Shown here one piece after another: positions 37,546-51,300 of a stretch of DNA of 64,000 nt. The position numbers and the translations under genes were made by a program. A model generated the notes under the pieces. It saw only the letters and a program-made list of their open reading frames with translations. It was not told the DNA's origin and ran no database searches. Numbering within the stretch: the stretch's first letter is position 1; every line of letters starts with the position of its first letter. Origin of the DNA: Glycine soja (Eukaryota; Streptophyta; Magnoliopsida; Fabales; Fabaceae); contig NC_041019.1 in assembly GCF_004193775.1 (NCBI RefSeq), positions 50,629,928 through 50,693,927 of the forward strand, given 5' to 3'.

Positions 37546-40423
37546 GTCGTTTTTTCAAAATTATACTAAATCTCTTTGAGGTAAATAGTCTTTTGGGTGA
37601 AATTCAAAAAGTGTGATTCTTACTGATTTTGTGGGGAAAAAATATGTGTAACCTATTCTTTTTATCTTTTCACTCTCCCTTTATGTGAATAAAATTTCTC
37701 CTTTCATTTCTAACAGTTCTGTTATTTACTCCTGAAAAGGTATGGCATTGATTGTTTTTGTGATTTTTCTAATTAAAATTTTAGATACGAAATGTATGTT
37801 TATGGTTTTGATACTCTGTTCAAAAAAGTTTGTTGTATCTCTCTTGTTATTTTATCTTATTAAAATTTGTCCTTTCATTTGTATCAGTGCTGGCATTTGG
37901 TCCTAAAAAAGGTATGGTTTTCATATTTTTTTATATATAAAAAAACTTTGTTTTTCAAAGATAATTCACTTAAAAGAGTTAAAGGTGTGGTTTTGATTCT
38001 ATGTTCTAAACTGTACTGGCAGTTCAATCATCTAACAATGATGTTAACTTAAAAATAAGCTATGTATCTGATGTTTAATTTGGATTTTTATGACGAGTCT
38101 TCCAACAGATCATTTGCTGGTACTAATCAACGATTTTAAAGTTTTTACTCAAACTTCGGTTACTGTTTATTTTATGTAGAGTTTTGCTTTTGTATTCTTG
38201 CAGCTACATTGGAAATGCTCCCTTCATGGCTAATGAGATTCCTGTAAATATAAAAATCCTGTAATTACATTGCAAATGTTTCCTTCAGCAACATCTGCAA
38301 CATTGGCAGCCTGCTATAGCCGTTGAGGGTACAAGTCAAAGAAATCCCAAACATATACTAAGAATGGTAATGTTACTCACTATTCATGATGAATATTGTA
38401 CTGATATTGCCATGTGTTTTGATGATTTTTGTTTTCCTATTCTTTTAAGCACCTGATGTAATATTTGTAGAAGTTCAACGCTCAACTTTTTTTGGGTTTA
38501 ATATTTATCTGAAGAGCAATTTCCCTGTGGGTTTTATGCATGTTTTTTTATTTCTTTCATTTCAGTATTTAATATTCTATTCAATAAATTTCATAATTGA
38601 AATATGTAATATAGAATGAGATTTTTTTAATAGTAAAAAATGAGTGATTAATTGTTTTGACTAATTTTAGGTTAACATCGTTGATACTAAAAATGTTAAA
38701 AATTTCTTTGCATCAAATCTCTTTTATAATTTTTAAATTAATGAAATCACTGATAACATTAATTTTAGTGTATATTGAATTATGAATTAATTATAAAATT
38801 ATGTCTTCAAATTAGAAGTTGTTTTTTTTCCGTTCCTAAAGTGCACAAAACATTTTTTTAGTCCTTTTACACGTATGAATCAAAAAGAGAACAAGAGATT
38901 TCTTATTAGGGAAAATTTAAGGAAATAAGAGATTCATTTGAATTTGATTTCTATTTTATATTTTAATAAAGTATGACCTTCTGGCAGTTTAAAATTATCA
39001 AAATTAAATCAATAAAAATAATTAAAGCAATTTTTGAAACAGTTAATGGTTTTTTGTAATTTTCAACCGTAAAAAAATATACTTTAAAATATAAAATAAA
39101 ATGTCAAATTAACACAGTAAAAAATTATCATAAATTATAAATTTCTTTGTAAATTCCTGAAACTAAAAAAATAACAATTTGAACTTCTAAAAAGAAAATG
39201 ATTCAAATTTAAACGACTAAAAATATATTTAATGCTATAAATTATTAAAAAAAACATGTGCATCACATAAATAATCCAACTAATTTTACTAAATGTCTAA
39301 AACATGTAAGTAGAAAATTATAGTATTATGAAAATTAATACATATGATTTACACATTATAATATTAATCATTTGGTCCTCTTTTTTGTCAAGCTCTACCA
39401 CTATTGCTACTTCCTAGCACTCTTTTTTTTTTCTCTTGTTTTCTTTGTAGTGTCCAAACTTTTAGCTAATTCCATATTTTATCCCTAAATGGTTTATCTG
39501 TCATGGAGAGAGGAAAGATCTGAATAAAAAATTTAAGATGATAATGATACATAAATATTTACTTATTTTAAACATCTCATTAACACCTTATATTTTTTTT
39601 TCATCTCTTTTTTATACCATCATAAATTTTATAATATATATATTTTTTTCTCTTTAGATGTCTTGTAGCGATAGAGTATTTATGAAACATTTTTGTTTAA
39701 AGATTATGCATTGCTAGGACCACCGCTTCATTTAACAATTGGAACATGTATTTTCCACTTTCCAGCGCAAATAGGAATCAATCGTTGTCGGTGCACTGAC
39801 CTAATACAGTTTTTTTTTCTTCCTTTACTAGAATAAGTATGGACTATGACCAAAAACACACGTGTAGAAAAATAAAAATAAAAATTATTCCTTATATTAC
39901 TCAGTCATGCGTGCCTACCATCCACTTTTAGGAATTTCACAATAATAATCTCTTTTTATTCATTAAATAAAAATATCAAATGAAAAAGTAACCAAAAAAA
40001 AGTTGGAGTATTTGATTCTTTATTTATTACAAGGTGTATAACTTAAGACTAAAGGAAATACTTTAAAAAGTAAAAATATAATTATGTAAAGAAAAAACAG
40101 AAGAATATTTTTCTTTCCAAAAGGTTTATTAATCACTTTAGAATCTCATAGTAGTGATTAAAGTGCTTATCTGCGTAATGATGAACTGATTCTTTTGAGG
40201 AACAATTAATGAAACTCCCCAAATTCCCCTACGGTTATTATTAACGAGTGCATATCCTCTAGTGTTGAAATGAGGTAATCATGTTAAAGTAATAAATTAT
40301 TTGTCAAGACTTGTACAATAGACTTAATCATACTAAATTTATTATAATATCCAGTAATTATTTTATTTCATTTATTTTTATTTTTTACTTTAAAATATCA
40401 ATTTTTTTATCATAATGAAACAA
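37546..40423. other. AT-rich tract without recognised genes
   Basis: No gene supported. Between about 38820 and 39235 a repeat with 'TTTTTTAGTCC' at its left and 'GACTAAAAATATATTTAA' at its right resembles the legume foldback type also seen at 14.6-15.2 kb. Confidence 0.4.
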
Positions 40424-40431
40424 CGTATAGG

Positions 40432-41361
40432 CAGGGATGGAACTAAAAGTTTTGGTTAGGGGAACAAAAATTTAACACCTTTATTAAGAATAATTAATAT
40501 TTAAAATTAACTATTTTATATGCATTAATTTATCTCTCAAATTAAAAAAATATTAAAACTTAACATACATATGCCATTAATCGGACTGAAACTAATTCTG
40601 AATCTCTTAAACAAGGTTTTATGTTGGAATTTAGAAGAGAAAAATTAATTATTATAATTAATATAAGCAATTAAAGAAATTATAGCAATCAACATATGTT
40701 TTTGCATCTAATGTATAAAATTATTGTTCTGAATAAAATTTACAAAATTAAATAAAAGAAAAAAGAATACTGGTGCATTTTTAAACTGTTGAACTATATT
40801 GCCTTTGAGGATAAAAAAAGTATTACGATATTTGAAAGAAGATAATTTAAGGAAAGGGAAGGACAGGAAGAAAGAAAATAATGCAATACGTACTTGAAAA
40901 TACTGGTGTCATATATAACATATACTTCTAAAATACAACTAATATATTTTTAATTGATAAAATTTATTATTTTATGTGCGTTAGTGAGACAATTATAAAT
41001 AATATTTATAAAAAAAAACAAGGGTCCTAGGAGAGTATAGTATTAATTAACGAATATAATTAATGTGGTAAAACTATATATTTACTCTGAAAATAATAGA
41101 ATTCAAATTCAGAATTATTATTTTAAAAGTATTCCATATATAAAAATTGGGAGATTAACATATTGATAGCTTAATAGGCAATAGTCTCTTGTTCTTTGGT
41201 GGTGAGGTACTAAAAAAATATACTTTAACCAGTAACATAGTCTACTAATATAAAAGGATAAGAGCAATAGATATTATTAAAATAATGTAAAGGAAGTAAG
41301 AAACTAATGTTAGTTGGGGGGGGCCACTGCCCTTGTAGATCATAACCTGCTTCTGTCCCTG
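40432..41361. mobile_element. hAT-like non-autonomous element, about 930 bp
   Basis: Left end CAGGGATGGAACTAAAAG, right end TTCTGTCCCTG (reverse complement CAGGGACAGAA), giving short imperfect terminal inverted repeats of hAT type. The flanking octamers CGTATAGG (40424-40431) and CGTATCGC (41362-41369) match at six of eight positions, consistent with a decayed target duplication. A poly-G run (GGGGGGGGCC) lies near the right end. No transposase frame is present. Confidence 0.65.
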
Positions 41362-41369
41362 CGTATCGC

Positions 41370-44270
41370 TTAAACGAGAACCTGCTAACAATCAGAGCTT
41401 TTGGCGGATCGGTTTTGATTTATTTCGGTTTGATTTTTCCAATTTTTTTAAACTTAACATTATTTGATTCAATTTCAACTAATGAATTATTTATTTAAAT
41501 TTGACTTTTTTTTAAAAAATTATTATTTTATATCATGATTTATTTAAATATTTAATATAATTAATACAATATTATCAAATATATGAAAATAATAAATTGA
41601 TTCATTTAATACTATTAACATAATATTCTAAAATAATTTAATACAAATTAAAATAATATTATTTGATGAGATTTATTATAATAATTTAAATTATAATTAT
41701 ATTTTACAAACTAATTTTTTACAATAAAATTTGCTACCACTCAATTTACATAACTAAGTTTATAACAATAAATAAATAAAATATAATAAATTAATATTAT
41801 AAGTATGATAGAAAAAATAAATATAAAAAAAATGTGTGAAACAAATAACAAAAAGATTAAGAAGTATTTATTTTAGAGTCTCTATACTTAAAATTCTAAT
41901 ATTAATAAATTAAATCAAACAATTTTAAAATTTTTGATAAAATTTAATTTAGTTTTAATCAAATATTTATAAATTTAAACCTATGAGTCAACTTATAGAT
42001 CAACTCAGTTAGATTCATTTTACAATATAAATGTATTTTTTTAAGACAGAATAGTTTTAGTACTTTCCAATATATTGTATTATTCTAGTTTAGAGGATCC
42101 GTACTCATTATTAATAGTTACTAAATGTTAATTAATGCTCTTAAAAAGTACTAGTTAGAAAACTTAAAGTAGTAAGATTAATTTTTATAGTTAAAAACTT
42201 AAATTAAAAATATTTTATTAACTTGTATAAAATTTCGTTGTTCATAATATAATATAGTTTCTTGTAATTTTTACACAAATTTTTTTTAGTTCTTTAATAA
42301 CAAGTGTTAGCCAGAACCTTGTTAATATTATTTTTTCTAGAAGCAACCCTCTAATACGGGATCTCTTAAAAAAAACTCATTACGTTTATTAAACTTTACA
42401 CTCACTAGTCACTATATAATTTATATAATTAGTGGAATAAAATGATAATCTATACTTGTAAGCGTATTAAATTAATATTATAATTTTTAATATATTCTTT
42501 ATTTTATAAAAATATATTAATATATTTAAATAGAAAATTATGAATATTATTATATATAATTTATATATTCACACATGTATTATATTATTTTAATTTATAT
42601 AAATGTGTGTTTTAAAAATATTCTCTTTATAACACATTCACATTTTTATATGAGTTATATATAATTTTAATAAGAGATATTAAAAATTAAAAATATTTTT
42701 AAATTGTAATTTGTAATTATTACTTTTTAATTTAAAAAAATGCTTCCAAAAAGAAAAGAAAATAAACTAACTTTAATTTATATAAACCATAATAAAGAGA
42801 TGCAAATTGAGTTTCACCGTACATGTTAGTTCATTTTTATCGTTTAAGTATATGTTTTGTTGAATTTTTGTCTTATATTTTTAGTAATTGTTTTCTATAC
42901 ATATCATTTTAAAATATATAACTAATTGAAAGATTTAATTGTATTGTGTAATATTTAGATCAGAATATAATATTTAATTATATAAATAATGTTTAAATTT
43001 TCTTTTCCTAATTACTGATAATTTGATAAAACAAAAGAAGAAGAAAAACAAGATAGTGATGCATAATATGAGACTTGAAAAATAAAATCTCTATAATATT
43101 GTTTTTATTTTAGATTATTTTATTGAAATTTGATCAAATATATAATTAATTCTGATATATAAAGGTAGATTAACCTATAATTTATATTTTCCTAATTGTA
43201 TAATTGATTACTTATTTTACATAAATATTACAGTAACAATGTGGTATTTTAAATATTAATCAATTTGACTTTTAGTATAAATTTGAATATTTTTAATACC
43301 AAATCATGTGAAAGTATGCATCATCTACAATTTAATACAATCAAGGTATCAAGACTTACATACTTTAAAAAAAATATATAATTTTTTAAGAGAAAAAAGC
43401 ATAATTATTTTATTTCAACCACCGTAATTAGGCCATTTGATTTTCCAATTGGCAGGCTATAATACTAACAATAGTTTTGAGACTTAATTATACTTAAAAT
43501 CTTCATTAATTCCTCCCTAAAATTGTATTCTATCAGGATCAAACACATGTCCTCCCTCACAAACTGAGTGTGTGTTAACAACTAAATAGCATAATTAATC
43601 CAACATTGATTGATTAAATAGTTAGCCAATTAAATACTAATTTAATAATTACATAATCAATTAATTATTACCTAAATATAAAATCAATAATTAATGGACG
43701 TCAAATATAATATATGAAAAAAAGAAAATTAATACATATAAAAATTATAAAATTTATGCAATCAATAATTAAATAACTTATAATTTATATTCATTTATTT
43801 ATGATAACAAAAATTATATTTAATTTAAATTAAATTCTTTTGTTACGGTAAATTTTAATTTGTGATGAGGTATGTCATTAATGTACACATGGTCCTAACT
43901 ACTATACCTATGAATCAATGAATGCACAATTATAAAATGCTTATACAACCAACAAAGTTTGATATAAGGGATAATAATATGTGTTTTTTAATTAAGTAAT
44001 TAATCTTGATTAGGTATTAAGTATGAATACATTATGTTGAAAGAAAAAACTTCGTACCAATATCATGATTAAAAAAAAAATACTTACACACTGATTTTTT
44101 TAATCTTTTTTTTTCAACTAACAGTAACTGAGAGATTTATAAAATTTTCAGCTAACTTGTACTAAGATTTGTGTAAATTTATTTATATTACATGTTAGTG
44201 GATAACAATAGGTTGTTCTGAGTAGTATTAGAACTGGTCCCTTAAGAAATGTCTAATTTTGATATTTCTA
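41370..44270. other. Very AT-rich gene-poor tract
   Basis: Almost 3 kb of A/T-dominated sequence with no frame above 60 codons and no boundary-defined element. Confidence 0.55.
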
Positions 44271-44274
44271 AAGC

Positions 44275-44615
44275 AGTAAGCGAAAGAAGAGGTTAGAACT
44301 AGTTCCACCGGCTAAAGGTACATGGACTCTTCAGAAGGCTCAGGTTTAGCAACAGAATTTGAATCAGTAGCTTTAGACCAATTCAACAAGATTCGAAGAT
44401 GCTCTAGGTAGAGGTTAGAAGAGACTGAGCAAGTAAAGAGAAATTGTCCGGGCCAAGAAAGCAAGCCGGGAAAGAGGAAATTAAAGCAATTCCCTTCTTT
44501 CAGTAAAGAAATTCTTTGAACTTCTCTTGAACTGCAATTCTGCTTTTCACTTAGTAAAATTTATCCTGCCTTCATGCCTTTGCTTTGAAAGTCTTTCTGT
44601 TCCTGATTTAACTCC
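44275..44615. other. Compositionally distinct island, possible mitochondrial insert
   Basis: A patch of clearly higher GC than its flanks (phrases such as CCGGCTAAAGG, TTGTCCGGGCC and AAGCCGGGAAAG) sits inside a very AT-rich tract. The texture resembles plant mitochondrial intergenic DNA, but I recognise no mitochondrial gene in it. Confidence 0.3.
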
Positions 44616-44748
44616 TTCATGTCATTGATTGATGACTAGTTAGATTTTTTTTACGGAAATTAATCATCAATAAAATTGGTGGATACTCTATACCAATAAT
44701 ATGATAAAAAAAATATGTTAATTAATAGATATATACTTATAGATTTTA

Positions 44749-45269
44749 GAGAGTTTCTTTGTTCCCAATAATTTGGGGGCTTTTGATAGTGTTAATTTTT
44801 TAACCTATTAGATTATATATCATCTCATTATTTTTTTTATATTAGTCCATGATTATTTTTAAAAAAAATTAAAATTATAATTTTTTTAAATTAAAAAATA
44901 TGATTAAAGATAACTTTAGAAGTGTGAATCCTAATTTTTTTTAGTTACTTTCCAACACTTTTTTTTTTTTTATAAAATCTATGCTTAAGAAACAATAATA
45001 AGAAATTTTTAAGCCCTAAATTCCAAAATATTTTTTTTTATAAAAAGTGTTGAAAGTAACTAAAAATATTTTAGGGTTTAGTGTTCTAAAGTTATCTTTG
45101 ATCATATGTTTTAATTTAAGAAATTGTAATTTTAAAATTTTAAAAAATAATAATTAAGAAATAATTTGAAAATTAAAAAAATCAATGAGAAGATAACATA
45201 TAATTTAATTGGTAAAAAAACTAACAATATCAAAACCCTTAAAATTATCGGGGCACCATACAAACTCTC
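44749..45269. mobile_element. Mutator-type foldback MITE, 521 bp, with 9-bp target duplication
   Basis: The ends are GAGAGTTT and AAACTCTC, and the inverted similarity continues inward (CCCAATAATTTGGGGGCTTTTGATAG against the complement of the right end), so most of the element can fold back. An inner palindrome AGTTACTTTCCAACACTTTT / AAAAGTGTTGAAAGTAACT surrounds the centre. The identical 9 bp TAGATTTTA flank it (44740-44748 and 45270-45278), the duplication length of Mutator-like elements. No transposase is encoded. Confidence 0.88.
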
Positions 45270-45278
45270 TAGATTTTA

Positions 45279-46160
45279 ATGTATTATAACTTTTTTAACT
45301 CAAATTTATTTTTATAGATTTCTGTCAACTTTGTTTAGTTACTTCAAATTCATTTTTTATGCCAAAATCATTTTTTTATTTTTAAAATCATAAAAACAAA
45401 TAATTATATTAATTTGACTAATTATAATTAAAATAAGTGTCACGAACATTTTAAATAAATAACGAAATGTTTTGATTTGAAATACTTACAACGCTTTTAA
45501 AACTATTATAAATTAATCAAAACACTTGAATCAATCACATGTGTATTCTACATCAACAATAACAATATCTATATTAATTATTAATACGGAATACCCACAT
45601 TTGAGGACGAGGATAATCTAAAAAAACTACAAAGAGTGCAATTTCATTTCAATTTTCTTCTACTTGGTGGATATACACTTATAGATTTTAATGTGTTATA
45701 ACTTTTTTAACCCTATCTCTTACCACACACTTTTCTATTAATATTTTGTTTAATTAATAATAAAAAGTTTGTGGTGATAAATTCAACTGCACTCCCTGCA
45801 GTTTTTTATATCAACAGCAGTAGATCCCTTTCCCACAATTGATGTACACAAATTGTTAGTTTTTTCTTCCATGTGATCCTCATTTTTTTTTATTTAACTT
45901 CTAATTTTTTTCCCTTTTCTCCTCTTTTATTATATTTTTCTTTGAAAAATTTACCTCTCTTTGCCCTGATAATAATAATAATAATAATAATAGGGGAGAA
46001 GACCGAAGAGATCATCTAGAAAACTTTTGGAAATATCGTAAAACAAAAGAAAAAGAAAAAGTGTAGTTGTCTCTTTATGTTTGTATTGAATAATAAAGCA
46101 AAAGCTGTGTCAGGCACATTCCCAATGACCAAATGAAAGGTTTAAGGGGAAGAGGGGACG
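45279..46160. other. Spacer and upstream region of the subtilase
   Basis: Contains an element-free paralogue of the MITE insertion site at about 45669-45710 and an ATA trinucleotide run at 45968-45991. No gene is seen. Confidence 0.5.
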
Positions 46161-46163
46161 CCC

Positions 46164-46170
46164 TATATAA
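46164..46170 (+). promoter_or_regulatory. TATA box of the subtilase gene
   Basis: CCCTATATAAGC lies 42-48 bp upstream of the subtilase ATG (46212), placing a transcription start at about 46195-46200 and leaving a very short 5' UTR. Confidence 0.6.
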
Positions 46171-46211
46171 GCATTATTTTGCTAATATGCCTGACAAGCA
46201 ATTCGAGAAGA

Positions 46212-48352
46212 ATGGGCAGCTCCATTTTTTGCCTTCACCTTATCCTTTCATCATTTTTTCTTTTCACTTTCTTGCTGGCAGCTGTTAATGGCAGCAAAAA
46301 GGCAGGGTTATGTTTTTCTTATTGCTCGTTTGTTTAACAGTTAATTCTGCCATGATATTATGATAATATTTGTTTGAGGTGTTGCTGAATTTACCACCAT
46401 TATTGGCTTCGTGATCATCATGGGTCTCATTTCACCAATCGTTGGTTTTGTTTACAGTGTTACATTGTATACATGGGAGCTCATTCTCATGGTCCCAGCC
46501 CTACGTCTGCTGACCTCGAACTTGCCACGGATTCTCATTATGATTTACTAGGTTCAATCTTTGGAAGGTATAAAATTATGGACTTTTTATTATTATTTTA
46601 AATACAAAGTAAGGCTTTTTTTTTTCTTTTTTAACTGTAATGATTTAATTGTTAGCTTTAGAAAATTCGAATTCACCATTTTTTTTCTTTGCTATCAAAT
46701 TAATCTTATTAAAAAAAAAAAAGCAAAGTTTTCTTAAATCACGAAACCAGAATTTACTACAAGGTTACGTGATAACAACATCACATGGTAATTGAATAGC
46801 CTATGATCAACAACAATCTCCCCTACCCAGAAGTTACATGCACCAAAAAGCTAGCTAAAGAACAGAAGATTCCACTCCATATATAGTTGAATCCACTCCC
46901 CAATTATTCCCCATTTTAAAATTAACTTTGCTGGACTACTGTATTGATAAAAGAATAGCTAAAATATGCTTAATTCTGATGTATTGAGCATATAGCCGTA
47001 AGCTGCATTTTGAGTCCGCAAACATTCCACTACTCTTGTGCGTATGTGTGTTTTGCTGGATTCCACTTCTCTTGTGTTCACCATGCCACCTATTTGACAA
47101 AAGCATTTTTTTCGTTAATTATTGTCCTATTCTTATTAATTTTTCATGGCCCACTTATATATTTTTAAATCATTAAAGGAGATTGATTTAAAAAAAAATC
47201 ATTAAAGGAGATCATTGGGAGATTGACTCTGTTACGAAATATGACTTCTTTTAAAGTGCCAACATGTTTTTGTCTTTTAAAGAAATAAGTTTTATTTGAC
47301 AAAAGCATTTTTCTTTTTTGTTTTGATTCAATTAATTATCCTAAATTTTAATTAATTGATTAGACAAGATACATACGTAATTTCATATTATATTTCTAAC
47401 ATGACCTTCTCACGTAGCTTTTTAAATTTGAAGCATGTGTAAGCTACACAGGTCTATTTGCTTTGTGTTGAAATTAAACTTGCTATTTTTTATTATATTA
47501 GAATTGACTTCAAAAAACATTTTATTAAAATACACGACGATCATAACGAGTGAATCTAAAACCACTTAATTAGTATATAGATGCTTTGATATTATAATCT
47601 AATGTCTACATATTGATAGTGTAAAATAATATTGTATTATCATTTAATTATAAATTATTATTTAAATTATTTTAAGATAATTATTTTAAAAATCAATAAA
47701 TTAATTATGCATGCTAAATTATAATTAGATGATCATGTAAATTTTTTTACACTGCATAACTTTTTTATACTTGATATTAGATAAGTGTACATCACATTTA
47801 TTTCTTTGACAGTCGGGAGAAGGCGAAAGAAGCAATTATTTACTCATATAATAGACACATTAATGGCTTCGCTGCGCTACTTGAGGAGGAAGAAGCAGCA
47901 GATATTGCAAGTGAGCATGCTTCCATTGTCCACCCTCAGCACTAATCACCTGCTAGTTAATTTCAATTTTTGTTTCTAATGAGACTGCAGAAAACCCAAA
48001 TGTGGTGTCTGTGTTCTTGAGCAAAGAACATAAGTTGCACACTACCCGGTCATGGGAATTTCTTGGACTACACAGACGTGGCCAGAACTCCGCATGGCAA
48101 AAGGGAAGATTTGGGGAAAATACGATAATTGGTAACATTGACACAGGTTAGATTTATTATTTACTGTACTCTACGCACATAAACTGTTAATTAATCGTTA
48201 TAGGTTAATTTTTATCCACTTTTTCAGAGAACATTATGTATTTTATCTATTTTAATTTTAAAATAATTTTATATTAGAATTTAAACTGTTTATTTTAAAT
48301 CTAAAATATAATTTATATATTTAAAAATATTTATTTATTATAGACTTTAATA

Positions 48353-48396
<44 letters not shown>

Positions 48397-51300
48397 ATGA
48401 TGAATTATAATCTCTCACACACACTTACAAACACTTATAGTAAAAGAAAAATTAAACTCAAAAAAATGAAATAAAAATTTTCAAAAAAACTTCATTTTCC
48501 AAAATGGTTTTTTTAAAATACACACTAAACATGGAAATTAAAATTTTCAACCTTGATTCTCGGGAAACCAAAATTTCTCTTTTACCAATCTTCCCCTAAT
48601 AGGTTCAGTACACTCGCACTCGTTAATTAAAAATTAATTTGTAAAAATGGTAAGAAAATTAAATACATATATAACAAAATCTATTATAATATAACATACA
48701 ATTGGTAAGAAAAAATATTTAATTTATCTTTTAATTGATCATTTAATTTCTTAAGTATTGATTATTCCTGTTTCAACTTCAATGATTGACAACAAGATCA
48801 TTTTTTTCAGATCGCATCCTAGTTTGATTCATAAGCTTGCCTTTCGATTGTCACATTGTTTATTTTTGTCTATTTTTTTATTCATATATTTCATCATCTG
48901 TTCTCATCATGTTTCCGTAATTCTATGAAATAACATTTCTCTTCTGTAAAATAGTTATTTATTGTCTCTACATGAATAACATATTAGTTATAATATATGA
49001 ATTGAACATCGTTTATCCATTCAAACACTTCATTAATTAACATTTCCAACTTTCTTTATTTCTCTCTCACATTATATTATTATCATATGTAAACTTTTCT
49101 CACTTTACTTTTCTATATTTAAATGTTAATAGTTTTGTTGTGATGTTAGGAAAAAGATTAAACACTTCATTAATTAACACTACGTACCAACTTTCTTTAT
49201 TTCTCTCTCACATTATATTATTATCATATGTAAACTTTTCTCACTTTACTTTTCTATATTTAAATGTTAATAGTTTTGTTGTGATGTTATGAAAAAGATT
49301 TATCATTGGTTCTTCAATGTTGATGGGATCAAAGTTGTTGTAGAATAAATTATTTGATGTCATACATATTTAAGTCATAAAGTTTCCTCACTTAATAAAT
49401 TAGTCTTTTGGTTGAATTCTTCTCTTGTGGTTAAGTCCTAATTACAAGGCTGGATCCATGTAAAGCACCATGGAGTTAATTGCCCCCACACATTTTTTTT
49501 TATTTGTTTATGTTCAGTAAATATCTTTTTGCCCCATAAAAAAATATTGTTCTCATAAGATGATTTTTTAAAATAAATATAAAAAGTTATTAGATAAAAG
49601 AGAAAGATAAATAGTTTAATGGTTGTTTTACGTATATAGAAAAATATTTTTTTTATAAAATTGACAATGAAAAAATTATATAACATTTTTAAAATATAAA
49701 AATAGATAATAAATTATAATTTATAAAAATTTAAGCATTTTGATTTTTGTTATTATGATATTATATATTTTATGAAAAAATTATAATATTTTTTCAATAA
49801 AAATATTAGTATAAATTATTTTCATGCTCTCATTAAAGAAAAATTCTGAATCCGCCGTTGAGTCCTAACATGTTCACCATGAGTCCATGACATGATGATG
49901 AGCCTTTTGGTACATAATGAAGGATCTTTTGGTACATGATGATGAGCCTGAACGTGAAAGGAAAAATAATTATTGAATCGACGTTTAATGCCAATATAAA
50001 TTGGAAAGCAAATATGCTACTATTACACACTGAAATGATTAATCATTATTAAAGAACAGACTAATCTCGTTTAATATGAACTGTTATACTACTAAAATAT
50101 AGAACATAAATAGTAATGGTTTTCTTCCTAAACACAAAACCAGTGGATTTTTGTGCAGTTATTTTTTCAGTGCTAATTTTTGTGTGCAGTTATTCAATTA
50201 ATGATATTGATACATAAATTTCAACAAATCGAATAACTTTGGATATAAAGAGAAATAAATGTTAAGTAAGATAAGTATCATGATAAAATAAAGTAAAAAA
50301 ATATATAGAAAGTGCTATAAAAATTATTATAAGCTTTTTTTAATTTGATTTTAGATATGAATTACAAAGTGCAAGTCTCTTGCATTATAAGCTTTTTTTT
50401 ATCCACCAAAAATTAAAACTAAAGTTAAGTATTGTTTTAATGTAAAATAACAAAACCGCATTATTTAATCCTGATTTTGCCCTTGAATAGGTGTTTGGCC
50501 TGAATCCCAAAGCTTCAGTGATAAAGGATACGGTACCGTCCCATCAAAATGGCGCGGAGGCCTTTGTCAAATTAACAAACTTCCAGGTTCCATGAAAAAT
50601 ACATGCAACAGGTTATTTTTCTCTTCTATCCTTTGTTTGTTTAAGATGATTTAAAAAGCATGGAAATAGGAGGGAATGAATTGAAAAAAAAAATGGACAC
50701 AAAATACAAATACAAATAAAAATGGAGACAGAAAAATTAATTGGGTTCAAGGAGAAACAAGATAGGACAATATGATGGGTTCGTCGTGTTCAAAGATGTA
50801 AGGGATCTTCTCTGGCTCAACGAGTTGGTCGAGTCTATTGAACCGTGGACACCGAAGGTTGGTTCTAACAACAGTCTCGTATGGATTAGGTTGATAGGCA
50901 TTTCGTTGAACACTTGGAGTGCAGGTTGCTTCAAACGTATAGTGGCAACACTTTGGAGCCTCATAGTAGTAGATGACGGTACGGAAACTAGAGTCCGCTC
51001 GGATCTTGGTCTAATCTTCATGTACGGATTTCATTAGCAGGCAGCTTAGGGCGAGTATAAACGGGAGGGTTTGTGCGATATGAGTGGTGCAGGAATGAAA
51101 CGATGTATGCAACATAAAATAAAAGCATATATATAAGTTTTCTAATTAATCATAATAATCTAGTGGTAAGTTGATCTACTAAATAATCTTCAAATTCTAC
51201 ATACAACTATTGGATGTGTCATTTTTGTCATGTTTTCCTTAAAGCTTGGATTTAAGAAAATAATAAATATTGGAGCAAGTAAAAAACAAATAGATACAAA

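Noticed and set aside
38201..38290. Further plastid rpoB homology (peptide like Y-I-G-N-A-P-F-M)
   Set aside because: Only about eight residues resemble rpoB, with no continuation in any frame.
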